Shown here: positions 1 to 9,850 of the stretch, piece after piece | Numbering within the stretch: position 1 is the stretch's first letter | Layout of the letters: each line of letters starts with the position of its first letter | Assembly: GCF_030408035.1 (NCBI RefSeq) | Contig: NZ_JASDCF010000030.1 | Span: 1 to 34,463 of the forward strand | Source of the DNA: Psychrobacter sp. APC 3426 | GTDB taxonomy: Bacteria > Pseudomonadota > Gammaproteobacteria > Pseudomonadales > Moraxellaceae | Direction: 5' to 3' | DNA length: 34,463 nt | The notes under the pieces: model-generated | Seen by the model: the letters and a program-made list of their open reading frames with translations, nothing else | Database searches by the model: none | Told to the model about the DNA's origin: nothing | Made by a program: the position numbers and the translations under genes

Positions 1-38
1 ATTAAATAGATATTGATGATAAATTCGTCTATGGGCAT
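1..38 (-). CDS. 5' end of a truncated CDS, possibly a transposase
   Basis: An ATG at 38-36 on the minus strand opens a frame running off the left edge, giving MPIDEFIINIYL. A GGAG Shine-Dalgarno lies 7 bases upstream, so this looks like a real start rather than chance. The opening (acidic residue, then EFII, then hydrophobic residues) resembles the N-termini of some insertion-sequence transposases, but twelve residues cannot establish a family. No terminal inverted repeat was identified between it and the next gene. Seen: start, ribosome-binding site and open frame. Inferred: mobile-element identity. Confidence 0.45.
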   Translation of the reverse strand, partial: MPIDEFIINIYL

Positions 39-129
39 CTCACAACTCCATTGTATTCTTGGTCGAAAACAATAGATTAGTGAGGTGCTCTTCTTTTTTC
101 AATCACTTTCGAAGTTGAGAGTGGGGTTT

Positions 130-681
130 CTATTCAATACCAATATACAGATCTACTTGCCCATACTCTAAATTACCACCAATATAATGCTCAAAATCGA
201 CATTATAAGTGCGTGTGTGCTCACAGTTTGAATCATGGAAATATTCCCACGCTTTCTCCCAAGCATTCATGACCGTATTTGGCATATGCCCTTCTTCAGA
301 GAACACCAGATACCTGCCAGCAGGAATAGCCACTGTTACGACATCGCTAGAATGAGCAGCGCTAAGGATGTTTTCAGCACTAAGAACGTTGCTGTCTTCA
401 TTACTGTCTTCGTCACTATCCTGCCCTTCTACTGGCTCGCTTTTTACCTTCCAGCTCGCTACTACATCAAAAGCGCCTACTAGATCATCACTCTCATAGT
501 TATGAAAAACACCATAAATATCTTCACCTTCAGAGAGATGCTCCACATGGTTTTGATAAAATTTTTGCCATAATCGACCCAATTTAGCCGTGTCATGGCT
601 GATTTCTGCGTTATTCGTGGTACGAACACTGATACCTTTACAAACTATCGCTTCGGATAGCTCTTTGATTTTTGAAGTCAT
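130..681 (-). CDS. GyrI-like / effector-binding domain protein
   Basis: This 183-residue soluble protein resembles the GyrI-like small-molecule binding fold (AraC effector-binding domain, Cass2-like). The telling part is the C-terminal half: AIPAGRYLVFSEEG (118-131), then NAWEKAWEYF (139-148) and the closing pattern DFEHYIGG...VDLYIGIE. No DNA-binding helix-turn-helix precedes the domain, so it is a stand-alone binding protein, not a full AraC regulator. The start has AGGA five bases upstream. Residues 81-112 form an acidic low-complexity insert (DSDEDSNEDSN at 88-98) between the two halves, which is unusual for this compact fold. Its ligand cannot be told from sequence. It lies 62 bases downstream of iscX on the same strand and could be cotranscribed with it. 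Confidence 0.8.
   Translation of the reverse strand: MTSKIKELSEAIVCKGISVRTTNNAEISHDTAKLGRLWQKFYQNHVEHLSEGEDIYGVFHNYESDDLVGAFDVVASWKVKSEPVEGQDSDEDSNEDSNVLSAENILSAAHSSDVVTVAIPAGRYLVFSEEGHMPNTVMNAWEKAWEYFHDSNCEHTRTYNVDFEHYIGGNLEYGQVDLYIGIE
388..420 (-). repeat. 12-nt tandem repeat encoding acidic D/E/S/N tract
   Basis: Within the effector-binding gene, about 2.75 copies of a 12-base unit (coding E-D-S-N, codons GAA GAC AGT/AGC AAT/AAC) sit head to tail. They produce DSDEDSNEDSN. Because the unit is a multiple of three, copy-number change would lengthen or shorten the acidic loop without a frameshift. Confidence 0.7.
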
Positions 682-743
682 GTGCTTCCTATCCTATTTA
701 TATAATTTTTATTTGATATTTTAGGGAAATTAGAAGAGTCGAA

Positions 744-953
744 CTAGTCAGCCTCATCAATCCAATTCATCTGAATGGCTTCTAAGATGCCCTCATTTGA
801 GCGTTGCGGGTCATCATCAAAGCCTTCAAGCTCAGTTACCCAGCGATGCAAATCGGTAAAGCGTATGTATTGCGGATCAGTTTCTGGGAATTTTTCATAA
901 AGCTCAATCGCGATATCTAAGCTGTCTGTCCACTTCAACTTTTGCGGGGTCAT
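744..953 (-). CDS. iscX: Fe-S cluster assembly protein IscX
   Basis: This 69-residue acidic protein is the usual size for IscX (YfhJ). It shows the family pattern [12 protein letters not shown], then [13 protein letters not shown], then E-G-F-D-D-D-P and a terminal [12 protein letters not shown]. IscX binds the cysteine desulfurase IscS and iron, and modulates iron-sulfur cluster assembly in the cytoplasm. The start is fixed by AAGGAG five bases upstream. In many gammaproteobacteria iscX is the last gene of the isc-hsc-fdx operon. Here no other isc gene is nearby, so it is an orphan copy. It may be cotranscribed with the effector-binding gene downstream. Confidence 0.93.
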   Translation of the reverse strand: MTPQKLKWTDSLDIAIELYEKFPETDPQYIRFTDLHRWVTELEGFDDDPQRSNEGILEAIQMNWIDEAD

Positions 954-1104
954 AGTAACTCCTTAACTTTTATAATGTTAGAAAACAATCATATCAAGTC
1001 GTTTATCGACTTAATCGTTTGTCAATGTAATAGCCCCTATCCTACCAAACTTCGCCAACCAATTATAGCCAAGTTGGTTATGCAAACTCTCTTGAGTTCA
1101 TCAA

Positions 1105-1641
1105 TTAAGCAGATTGTGCGGACTTAATGGCCACTTGATGTTGATTCCAAGAATCGATAACGTCATTCGTCCGCTCGCCCAACATATCTAAAACTTCTGG
1201 CGCGCATTTACCTTTTTTATCGGTCAATACAAACTTAGTCATTCCTACGCCCATCAATTGATTTTTTACAAAGAATCTCGTTTCAAAATAGACGTATTTT
1301 TTATCCCAACCGGCAAGCTGACTATTTACCGTCATCTTATTAAGAAATTTAATTTCTTTGAGATAGACCATTTCTTGCATGGCAATAATCCAACCGAGAT
1401 TTTTAATGCCTTTTTGATGACAGCATGCCATTAGCCAATGAGTGATATTAAGCTCAATAAAAGACAAGTAACGATAATTAGGCAGATGATCTCGAAAACC
1501 CATGTCATGCGGCAATACGCGGTATGAACGGACAATGGGTGCGGTTAAGACTTCTATACTCAGACTTGCGCTAGCTGATTGCTGCTTAAGTTGCTTTTTT
1601 AGTAAATGGACCATAATAAAAAAACGTATCAACATGTTCAT
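1105..1641 (-). CDS. Hotdog-fold acyl-CoA thioesterase-like protein
   Basis: This 178-residue protein matches the 4HBT_2 thioesterase group. The diagnostic stretch is the central HDMGFRDHLPNYRYLSFIELN. It parallels the family's D-x-D-x-N-x-H-x-N-N-x-x-Y motif, with the aspartate and asparagine of the active-site region present. The beta-strand pattern EIKFLNKMTVNSQLAGWDKKYVYFETRFF follows, typical of the hotdog sheet. The N-terminus is hydrophobic and basic (FFIMVHLLKKQLKQQ) and may touch the membrane. Substrate is unknown; relatives hydrolyse acyl-CoA or simply bind acyl groups. The start at 1641 has a purine-rich AAGAGAG upstream; an in-frame ATG two codons later is an alternative. It stands alone, 150 bases from iscX. 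Confidence 0.75.
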   Translation of the reverse strand: MNMLIRFFIMVHLLKKQLKQQSASASLSIEVLTAPIVRSYRVLPHDMGFRDHLPNYRYLSFIELNITHWLMACCHQKGIKNLGWIIAMQEMVYLKEIKFLNKMTVNSQLAGWDKKYVYFETRFFVKNQLMGVGMTKFVLTDKKGKCAPEVLDMLGERTNDVIDSWNQHQVAIKSAQSA

Positions 1642-1710
1642 AAATGGCTCTCTTAACTCTTATTTTGTGTAGGATTTAATTCAATATAAATGTGGCATAC
1701 CTTAACGCAA

Positions 1711-1734
1711 AAAAAGCCACCTCAGTGACTTTTT
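1711..1734 (-). terminator. Intrinsic terminator of the pnt operon
   Basis: Read on the minus strand, a ten-base-pair stem with one G·U pair and the four-base loop TGAG is followed by a T run. On the plus strand the same pair would be a C·A mismatch, so it favours minus-strand transcripts, ending the pnt mRNA just after pntB. Confidence 0.75.
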
Positions 1735-1766
1735 TCGTGAAAATATTATTAGTAGATGATTAGCAA

Positions 1767-3167
1767 TTAATGACCGCCGCCATTGATACTACGAACCATT
1801 TCTTCGACCATTTTCTTAGCATCGCCAAAGATCATCATGGTCTTGTCCATGTAGAACAAGCTGTTATCAAGTCCTGCATAACCTGTGCTCATTGAACGCT
1901 TGATGACCATGACCGTTTGCGCTTTGGTAACTTCCAAAATGGGCATACCAAAGATTGGCGACGTTGGATCCTCTTTTGCTGATGGGTTTACCACGTCGTT
2001 AGCACCAATGACCAAGACTACATCCGTACTGGCAAAGTCAGAGTTGATTTCATCCATCTCTAGGATGTCATCATAAGGCACATCCGCTTCCGCCAATAGT
2101 ACGTTCATGTGTCCTGGCATACGACCTGCCACTGGATGAATAGCAAAGCGAACATTGACGCCTTCTTCTTTCAATAGCTCGTACAACTCTTTGACCGCAT
2201 TCTGTGCACGACCTTGCGCCATACCATAACCGGGTACAATCACAACGTTACTGGCATTGGACATCAAGAAGCCAGCATCTTCTGCAGAGCCTGCTTTGTA
2301 GTTCTTTGGTGCACCATCATCACCGCCTGCAGCAGCAGCTGTCGTACCCATACCACCAAACAATACGTTGAGTAATGAGCGGTTCATGGCTTTACACATG
2401 ATGTAAGACAAAATGGCACCTGATGAACCGACCAGTGAACCTGCAATAATCAGCATCGAGTTGCCAAGGGTAAAACCAATACCGGCTGCCGCCCAACCTG
2501 AGAATGAGTTCAATAGTGAGACAACCACTGGCATATCACCGCCACCGATTGGCGCAATCCACATCCAACCAAAGATAATGGCTAGTACAGTCATCGCATA
2601 GAATGCTGGTAGCGAATCAGTCATAAAATAGACCGCACCAAAACCAATCATCGCGATAAATAGAATCGCTTGTACCGGTTTAACCCAACCACCAACCAGC
2701 GTTTTCGCCCAGCTTTTTGCTGCTAATTTACCAAAAGCGAAGAATGATGCTGAAAAGGTAATCGCACCGATAAAGCAACCGATGAACAGCTCTAGACGAG
2801 TAATTGTGCTATAAGCTTCTTCAGTGTGTAGTACGGTTGCCAATGCAATGGCCACCGCTGCCAAACCAACAAATGAATGCATCAAAGCGACGGTTTCTGG
2901 CATTTGGGTCATGGCGACCGTTCTGGCCTTCCACATACCGACCACTGCACCCAAAACCATAGCACCGACAATCATCCATAAAATAGGACCTTCGGCTAGG
3001 AAGAATGTGGTAATAACAGCAATAGCCATCGCCGCCATACCGAAGCGGTTACCACGAATGGCTGTTTTTGGACTCGATAAACCACGTAACGTTAATACGA
3101 AAAGAATGGCGCCAACCAAATAAAACCAATCAGCATTGGTAGCGATGAAGTTCGTTAAGTCGCTCAT
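1767..3167 (-). CDS. pntB: NAD(P) transhydrogenase subunit beta
   Basis: This is the 466-residue beta subunit of proton-translocating transhydrogenase, which uses the proton gradient to reduce NADP+ with NADH at the inner membrane. The first ~280 residues carry about nine hydrophobic helices, forming part of the proton channel (domain II). The C-terminal ~180 residues are the cytoplasmic NADP(H)-binding domain III, marked by [34 protein letters not shown] and [12 protein letters not shown]. The length equals that of the E. coli protein. Its start overlaps the pntAB stop by four bases (ATGA at 3164-3167), so translation is probably coupled. It is the last gene of the operon and is followed by a terminator. 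Confidence 0.97.
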   Translation of the reverse strand: MSDLTNFIATNADWFYLVGAILFVLTLRGLSSPKTAIRGNRFGMAAMAIAVITTFFLAEGPILWMIVGAMVLGAVVGMWKARTVAMTQMPETVALMHSFVGLAAVAIALATVLHTEEAYSTITRLELFIGCFIGAITFSASFFAFGKLAAKSWAKTLVGGWVKPVQAILFIAMIGFGAVYFMTDSLPAFYAMTVLAIIFGWMWIAPIGGGDMPVVVSLLNSFSGWAAAGIGFTLGNSMLIIAGSLVGSSGAILSYIMCKAMNRSLLNVLFGGMGTTAAAAGGDDGAPKNYKAGSAEDAGFLMSNASNVVIVPGYGMAQGRAQNAVKELYELLKEEGVNVRFAIHPVAGRMPGHMNVLLAEADVPYDDILEMDEINSDFASTDVVLVIGANDVVNPSAKEDPTSPIFGMPILEVTKAQTVMVIKRSMSTGYAGLDNSLFYMDKTMMIFGDAKKMVEEMVRSINGGGH

Positions 3168-3544
3168 GCGTCACCTCCATTATCAGCATCAACAACAGGC
3201 GCTTTTTTCACCTTGGGCTTAAACATGGAAAGCATGCGCTCAGTCACGGCAAAACCACCGAAAATATTGATACTGGCCAAAAATACGGCAAAGGCACCAA
3301 GCAAACTGGTCGGCGTGAACACAGAGCCGTCAATGGTAACCGTCTGTAGCATCGCACCGACGATGACAATACTTGATAAGGCGTTGGTCACAGCCATCAA
3401 TGGCGTATGTAGCGCTGGGGTCACTCCCCAAACGACGTAATATCCCACAAAAATAGCGAGTACAAATACAGTGAAAATCGCTACAAATGGTGTGCTACTC
3501 ATGGCTGCACCGGCTGGCGCTGCAGCTAAAACAGTGGCAATCAT
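3164..3544 (-). CDS. pntAB: NAD(P) transhydrogenase subunit alpha, membrane part
   Basis: This 126-residue protein with three to four hydrophobic helices is the membrane segment of the alpha subunit. In E. coli it is fused to the NAD-binding part; here it is separate, as in Rhodospirillum rubrum. Recognisable family sequence includes [21 protein letters not shown] and [19 protein letters not shown]. It ends in a lysine-rich cytoplasmic tail. A near-perfect AGGAGG lies about five bases before the ATG. It starts 73 bases after pntAA and overlaps pntB by four bases. Confidence 0.95.
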   Translation of the reverse strand: MIATVLAAAPAGAAMSSTPFVAIFTVFVLAIFVGYYVVWGVTPALHTPLMAVTNALSSIVIVGAMLQTVTIDGSVFTPTSLLGAFAVFLASINIFGGFAVTERMLSMFKPKVKKAPVVDADNGGDA

Positions 3545-3617
3545 CTTATCCTCCTAAAAATTTATTCGTGTCTGGCAAATGTATGGTGACAAAGTGTGTA
3601 GTGATAGGCAGTCAAAA

Positions 3618-4775
3618 CTAGCGTTTGGCTAGTCGTACCTGACTCTCATGCGTCACTGCCAGTGCGCCCTGAATCTCATCTTCCATATCTAAGTTCAGTG
3701 CCAGTTTGTTTGCTGAAGCGTCATCTGTAGCTGCAGGAGCAATTAAGGTGGTGATAAAGTTCACAAGGTTATTGGCGTACAAATCTGAAGACTGCGCCGC
3801 TAGCATTGATGGAATGTTGGCTGCACCAACGATACGCACACCATTGGCAGTAGTAATAGTTTCATTTGGCACACTGCCTTCTACGTTACCGCCTGTTCCA
3901 GCAGCCATATCAATCAGCACTGAACCCGCTTTCATTTTGGCAAGCGTGGCTCCATGTACCAAGCGCGGGGCGTTACGACCAGGAATCTGCGCCGTGGTAA
4001 TGACGATATCAGCATTGCTTAATGCCTTGTCAACCACAGCTGCTTGGTCTTTGACATATTGCTCGGATGGTGTCCAAGCATAACCACCTGTAGACTTGGC
4101 GGTCTCAGCTTCTTCTGCACTCATCGGTACATCAAGCCACTTACCACCTAATGACTCTACTTGCTCACGAGCGGTCGGACGTAAATCGCTTGCTTCAACG
4201 ACGGCACCTAAGCGCTTGGCTGTCGCAATGGCCTGCAAACCTGCAACACCCACACCCAAAATGACTACTTTAGCAGGTTTAACCGTACCCGCTGATGTCA
4301 TGAACATCGGGAAAGGACGCGAATATTCATTGGCCGCGAGCAGTACCGCTTTATAACCAGCAAGGTTGGCTTGCGATGATAGAACATCCATATTTTGTGC
4401 ACGTGATAAAGTGCGAGGTAACAGCTCCATCGCAAAGGCAGTCGCCCCTTTAGCAGCATAAGTATCCAGCTGCGTATTGCGATATGGGTCAAGCATACCA
4501 ATCACGATTTGACCCGCGTTCAAGCTCTCTATCGCTGCAGCTGACAAGTCATGAACCGTAGTAATAATCTGAGACTGGGTGATTACCTCGGCGCTACTAC
4601 TGGCAATGTCGGCACCGGCAGCCTGATACATCTCATCAGCGTAGTACGCTGCTTGACCTGCACCTGACTGTATGACGACTTCAAACCCAAGCTTACGCAG
4701 TTTTTTTACTGCGTCTGGGATTAGCGCGACACGGCTCTCGCTCGCGTTATCTGCACTGATTACACCGATTTTCAT
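3618..4775 (-). CDS. pntAA: NAD(P) transhydrogenase subunit alpha, NAD-binding part
   Basis: This 385-residue soluble domain I binds NAD(H) and exchanges hydride with NADP bound by PntB. It resembles alanine dehydrogenase in fold. The N-terminal MKIGVISADNASESRVALIPD is typical, with the catalytic-region R-V-A-L-x-P. The nucleotide-binding Rossmann motif is VILGVGVAGLQAIATAKRLGA, followed by ASDLRP. The start has AAGGAG about five bases upstream. It is the first gene of the operon. The 5' leader contains a hairpin and an intrinsic terminator, so expression may be controlled by early termination. Confidence 0.96.
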   Translation of the reverse strand: MKIGVISADNASESRVALIPDAVKKLRKLGFEVVIQSGAGQAAYYADEMYQAAGADIASSSAEVITQSQIITTVHDLSAAAIESLNAGQIVIGMLDPYRNTQLDTYAAKGATAFAMELLPRTLSRAQNMDVLSSQANLAGYKAVLLAANEYSRPFPMFMTSAGTVKPAKVVILGVGVAGLQAIATAKRLGAVVEASDLRPTAREQVESLGGKWLDVPMSAEEAETAKSTGGYAWTPSEQYVKDQAAVVDKALSNADIVITTAQIPGRNAPRLVHGATLAKMKAGSVLIDMAAGTGGNVEGSVPNETITTANGVRIVGAANIPSMLAAQSSDLYANNLVNFITTLIAPAATDDASANKLALNLDMEDEIQGALAVTHESQVRLAKR

Positions 4776-4846
4776 ACCGTCTCCTTACTTACGTCTAATG
4801 ACTATCTTTAATACCCTCAAAGCACATTTAAAAAAGCACAGGGGAC

Positions 4847-4892
4847 AAAAAAGCCCTTGGTCGAGTTGGTTCAAAATTAATGACCAAAGGCT
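4847..4892 (-). terminator. Intrinsic terminator inside the pntAA leader
   Basis: On the minus strand, an 11-base-pair stem (AGCCTTTGGTC pairing with GACCAAGGGCT, one U·G) with a 19-base loop is followed at once by TTTTTT. On the plus strand the wobble becomes a mismatch, so it acts on minus transcripts. No minus-strand gene lies upstream. The only transcript it can end is one starting in the leader itself. A second ACCAA in the loop (4866-4872 region) could pair with the 5' arm instead, giving a competing fold. It lies about 70 bases before the pntAA start. Confidence 0.7.
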
Positions 4893-4905
4893 ATCAATTT
4901 AATAA

Positions 4906-4927
4906 ATGATGGCTACTTCACCATCAT
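4906..4927 (-). other. 5' leader hairpin upstream of pntAA
   Basis: Perfect seven-base-pair inverted repeat (ATGATGG and CCATCAT) around an eight-base loop. It sits at the predicted 5' end of the pnt transcript and is not followed by a T run on the minus strand. It could protect the transcript or take part in refolding of the leader terminator. The arm also contains a four-codon frame, ATG ATG GTG AAG TAG, probably chance. Confidence 0.5.
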
Positions 4928-4935
4928 GCCTTTTT

Positions 4936-4941
4936 ATTATA
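4936..4941 (-). promoter_or_regulatory. Candidate -10 box for the pnt operon
   Basis: A perfect TATAAT on the minus strand would place transcription start near 4929, immediately before the leader hairpin. No good -35 hexamer was found at 16-18 bases upstream (best is a weak TGAAAG), so an activator or a weak promoter is implied if it is used. Confidence 0.4.
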
Positions 4942-5253
4942 GAGATATCGTCCGCTAACTTTCATTGCCTAATGATGACCCACAAGTAAAATAAAAAGTT
5001 AGGCGTTTACACCATCCGTATAACTTTTATTGTTATATTAAAAACTTTTATTTTTCTACTAATGCTTATCCCTTATTATATAAAGGCTGAAAGCACTATT
5101 AATAACTCTTCAATTGTTTATAAATCATCAGTATATGCTTCAAAAACATAAAACAACCATGAGGCAGTCAAGTTTAATTTTGACATGCCGTATAATAAGA
5201 TAGCTTGACATGTTAATAGGTCAGTCATTGATTCACTATAATAAGGAAGAACG

Positions 5254-6054
5254 ATGTATTTTTTACTATCCCCTGCCAAGTCTTTGAATGAAACGGATGA
5301 TATTCCTGTCAATCTCGGCAACTACTATAGTCAGCCTGAGCTTATAGAGCATTCGCAAGAGTTGATTAGAATACTAAAATCAAAAGAACCAATTGATTTG
5401 CAAGAACTGATGAGCATCTCTGACGATTTGGCCCAACTCAATGCTGAGCGCAATCAACAATGGAGCTGGAGCGAAGATAAGCCATTTGCTTTAGACAATG
5501 CCAAACCAGCGGGTTATTTATTTGATGGGGATGTTTATACTGGTCTTGATATGTATAACATGGATAAAGAAACGGCTATTTACGTCAATAAGCACTTAGG
5601 TATTTTGTCAGGTCTTTATGGTGTGCTAAAACCACTAGATTTGATTCAGCCGTATCGCTTAGAGATGGGCACTAAGCTGAAAAACGCGCGCGGTGACAAC
5701 CTATATGAATTTTGGGGCGAGGAAGTGACTGATGTTATCAATGCACGCATGGCTGATAGCGAAGACAAAGTATTGATAAACCTGGCCTCCAATGAGTATT
5801 TTAAATCGGTCAAGAAAAAGGCCCTAAATGCTGAAATCATCACACCACGATTTGAAGATGAGAAAAATGGCAACTATAAAGTGATTAGCTTTTATGCCAA
5901 AAAAGCCCGTGGATTGATGGTGAAATATGCTGCTGACAATAAATTGACCAAGGCTGAGCAATTAAAGAACTTTGACTTGGCAAGATATTATTATGTCGAT
6001 GAGCTGTCTGATGATAAGACATGGACGTTTAGACGAGATGAAGTGGACTCGTAA
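5254..6054 (+). CDS. yaaA: Peroxide stress protein YaaA
   Basis: This 266-residue protein belongs to the YaaA/DUF328 (UPF0246) family, and its length is typical. Family signatures include the N-terminal LLSPAKSLN, then ALDNAKPAGYLFDGDVYTGL, HLGILSGLYGVLKPLDLIQPYRLEMG and VINLASNEYFKSV-like LINLASNEYFKSV, plus FYAKKARGLM near the C-terminus. In E. coli YaaA lowers free intracellular iron and limits DNA damage during hydrogen-peroxide stress; it has DNA-binding ability in structural work. The start has AAGGA six to seven bases upstream. It is a single-gene unit closed by a strong terminator, divergent from pnt and convergent with groEL. Confidence 0.95.
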   Translation: MYFLLSPAKSLNETDDIPVNLGNYYSQPELIEHSQELIRILKSKEPIDLQELMSISDDLAQLNAERNQQWSWSEDKPFALDNAKPAGYLFDGDVYTGLDMYNMDKETAIYVNKHLGILSGLYGVLKPLDLIQPYRLEMGTKLKNARGDNLYEFWGEEVTDVINARMADSEDKVLINLASNEYFKSVKKKALNAEIITPRFEDEKNGNYKVISFYAKKARGLMVKYAADNKLTKAEQLKNFDLARYYYVDELSDDKTWTFRRDEVDS

Positions 6055-6086
6055 TTATTAGCTAAGATATACTAAACTTGCATAAA

Positions 6087-6123
6087 AAAACCCCGATAAG
6101 CTCAGCCTATCGGGGTTTTGTTT
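6087..6123 (+). terminator. Intrinsic terminator of yaaA
   Basis: Stem CCCCGATA (6091-6098) with TATCGGGG (6108-6115), nine-base loop, flanked by A and T runs. It follows the yaaA stop by about 35 bases and could work in both directions. Confidence 0.85.
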
Positions 6124-6150
6124 GGGAAAAACGGACTAAAAACCTTCATT

Positions 6151-6183
6151 AAAAAAGCCCTGCTATCTTAACGATAACAGAGC
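6151..6183 (-). terminator. Intrinsic terminator of groES-groEL
   Basis: On the minus strand, an 11-base-pair stem (GCTCTGTTATC with GATAGCAGGGC, two U·G pairs) and a five-base loop are followed by TTTTTT. The wobbles become mismatches on the other strand, so it is directed at the groEL transcript, about 160 bases past its stop. Confidence 0.75.
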
Positions 6184-6343
6184 TCTCGGTAGTTCAAACG
6201 CTTTCAAAAATATATATAAAAATCTAGTGAAAATCGTTTTATGGTTTGACTAAAGCAGTACGACTAGGCAACCAAGTGAAGATTGTACTGATAGTACATC
6301 GAACGAGGTTAACAACGTCTTACAAGTTTAGTCGAGGCATAAA

Positions 6344-7999
<1,656 letters not shown>

Positions 8000-8119
8000 T
8001 TACTCCACTATTATTAGTATGAGAATGCAATTAAATGTTTGAAAGATATTTTTTATAATGCTCTTGAGGCATAAATGGTGTTCGCTAAAAATAATTAGCT
8101 AAAATCGCCTCGTGGACAA

Positions 8120-8410
8120 TTAGCCCTCAAGCACACCCAATACATCAGATTCTTTCATAATCAATAGCTCTTCGCCGTCAACTTTTACCGTTTGACCAGC
8201 ATATTGACCGAACAAGACTTTGTCGCCAGCTTTTACATCTAACGCACGAGTTTCGCCATTGTCACGAATCTGGCCATTACCAGTTGCTAGCACTTCACCT
8301 TGTGATGGCTTTTCTTGAGCTGAACCAGGAAGCAAGATACCACCAGCAGTCTTTGTTTCTTCTTCTATGCGGCGGACGACAATACGGTCATGTAAAGGAC
8401 GAATGTTCAT
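8120..8410 (-). CDS. groES: 10 kDa co-chaperonin GroES
   Basis: This 96-residue co-chaperonin caps the GroEL ring. Family sequence is plain: [14 protein letters not shown], then the mobile loop [23 protein letters not shown] that contacts GroEL, and [10 protein letters not shown] and [15 protein letters not shown] at the end. GGAG lies eight bases before the ATG. It is the first gene of the operon, and a sigma-32-like promoter is found about 130 bases upstream. Confidence 0.99.
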
Positions 8411-8974
8411 CGATATGACTCCAAAAGTTGGTTATTAAAAGTAAGGGTTTATTTGAATTAATGGTCTCAATACCAAAATCTATAGGATGCGCTGCTAAAA
8501 ACAGCACATTACAGATAAGCTTTGAGCTTGTATCAAAAAGTGGGGGCAAGGTGAGTTCGGTTCAAGTCTAAAGCTCAAAATTTTACAAGAATTTCGCACA
8601 TTGTCGCTTATTCAGTCATTAAGAACCTTTTAAAAAGATAATTAGATTGAATTGCACGGTATTAAAGGCTTGAGCATTGTTCTAAAACAACAGGTTTACT
8701 ATCGGATTCGGATTGTAATAGTAAGCGATGAGACGTGGGTACACTTCAATTATCACTGACCTTTTTAGTTACCCTGTCTTACTGCCTTTACAGCAAGTTA
8801 CTAGCAGTCATAACGCTACCTTTATCAGCAATATTGATTACAAGAGGCAGACTCCAACCTTTGCCGCCACCCTTGAAAATGTAACAGATTATGACCATTA
8901 TAGTCCTTGAGATCATAATAATAGTTATAAGTAAACGCTGACAGATCAGTTTGAAATCACATTAAGGAATATCC
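8411..8974. other. groES - DUF3108 intergenic region
   Basis: 564 bases. The groES side carries the heat-shock-type promoter. A 60-codon plus-strand frame (8728-8910) has no ribosome-binding site and no recognisable sequence and is not accepted as a gene. The plus-strand promoter of the DUF3108 gene could not be assigned. Confidence 0.5.
8538..8566 (-). promoter_or_regulatory. Sigma-32 (RpoH) type heat-shock promoter of groESL
   Basis: On the minus strand, CTTGAAC (8566-8560) is followed after 13 bases by CCCCCACTT (8546-8538). The known RpoH consensus is CTTGAAA, 11-17 bases, CCCCATNT. The match is close in both boxes and the position upstream of groES is right. It implies heat-shock control by sigma-32; no CIRCE repeat for HrcA was seen. 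Confidence 0.75.
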
Positions 8975-9745
8975 ATGAGTTTTTTATTTAAAAACAATCA
9001 ATCATTAACAAACCATTCAAATAACGGTAATCGCAGCACATCTAATTTTTTAACCACCTTAACCACAGGTGCCAGTATCGCTGCTATTGGAGCTTTGAGT
9101 ATGACCGCACCTACCCTTGCTAACGCCAAGGCTATCCAGCCATCAAGCGCCAACTATAGCTTTACCGTGGAAGACAAATACAAAGGCACGGCGACTCGTA
9201 CGCTTGCAAAATCAGGCAACACTTGGAAGTACGATGTTAATGCGCGAGTGGCGGGTGTTGCTAGTGCCACGCAACACAGCACGTTTACGATTAGCGGTAA
9301 TAACGTCGTTCCGACGCAGGCAAGCACCACCTATAAGTTGCTAGGTCTTGGACGCACGCACAAGTTGAGTTTTAACCCAAGTGCTAAAAAGGTGACCAGT
9401 ACTTATAAAGGTAAGACCACAACCCTGAATATGGCGCAGCAAGCCTTTGATGATTTAAGCTTAGAGGTACAAATTCGCCAAGATTTATTAAATGGTAAAT
9501 TCTCTGGTAACTACTACATGGCAAAAAAAGACAAAGTAGAAAAAACCCCATTTAAAAAATCGGGCAATACTAGAATTACCGTGCCAGCAGGTACTTTCGA
9601 TACGGTTCGTGTCGACCGTATTCATGATGATAACGGTCGCTCAACCAGTTTTTGGTTGGCACCGAGCTTAGACTACCTACCAGTAAAAGTAAGTCAGATT
9701 AATGATGGTAAGAAAATGGATTTAGAGTTAACCAAGACTAACTAA
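8975..9745 (+). CDS. DUF3108 domain secreted protein
   Basis: This 256-residue protein has a long polar N-region (about 28 residues), a hydrophobic core (about 29-46) and a likely signal-peptidase site near ALANAKA-like TLANAKA, so it is probably periplasmic. The mature part is rich in beta strands and matches DUF3108: SANYSFTVEDKYKGTATRTL near the start, LSLEVQIRQDLLNGKF in the middle and the late VPAGTFDTVRVDRIH and FWLAPSLDYLPVKV. Function is unknown for the family. AAGGA lies six bases before the ATG. It is a single gene ending at a shared bidirectional terminator. Confidence 0.8.
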   Translation: MSFLFKNNQSLTNHSNNGNRSTSNFLTTLTTGASIAAIGALSMTAPTLANAKAIQPSSANYSFTVEDKYKGTATRTLAKSGNTWKYDVNARVAGVASATQHSTFTISGNNVVPTQASTTYKLLGLGRTHKLSFNPSAKKVTSTYKGKTTTLNMAQQAFDDLSLEVQIRQDLLNGKFSGNYYMAKKDKVEKTPFKKSGNTRITVPAGTFDTVRVDRIHDDNGRSTSFWLAPSLDYLPVKVSQINDGKKMDLELTKTN

Positions 9746-9786
9746 ACCCTATATTGGCTAGCTATATATAACCTAACTTCTTTCAC

Positions 9787-9822
9787 AAAAAAGCGGCACT
9801 CTACATGGAGTGCCGCTTTTTT
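9787..9822. terminator. Bidirectional intrinsic terminator
   Basis: Perfect 15-base-pair stem including the A/T runs (core GCGGCACTC with GAGTGCCGC) and a six-base loop, between convergent DUF3108 and DUF2069 genes. Both strands give a T run after the stem. Confidence 0.92.
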
Positions 9823-9850
9823 GTGTCTTAAACTTCATTAAATGAATCAC

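Larger units (their letters stand above)
4776..5253. other. pntAA-yaaA divergent intergenic region
   Basis: No convincing gene is present in these 478 bases. The pntAA-proximal half holds the leader elements listed separately. The yaaA-proximal part has TTGACATG twice (5180-5187 and 5205-5212) and TATAAT twice (5191-5196 and 5237-5242). No pair has a normal 16-18 base spacing, so the yaaA promoter is not assigned. Confidence 0.6.

Noticed and set aside
4776..4941. Known NAD+ riboswitch in the pnt leader
   Set aside because: The hairpins do not match any NAD+ riboswitch pattern I can recall; kept only as an unassigned attenuator-like structure.
5161..5253. OxyR site upstream of yaaA
   Set aside because: ATAG elements occur but their spacing does not match the known ATAG-N7-CTAT arrangement.
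8411..8566. CIRCE element (HrcA operator) before groES
   Set aside because: The TTAGCACTC / GAGTGCTAA inverted repeat is not present; a sigma-32-like promoter is.
8728..8910. 60-residue plus-strand frame between groES and the DUF3108 gene
   Set aside because: No ribosome-binding site, no recognisable domain and composition like intergenic DNA.
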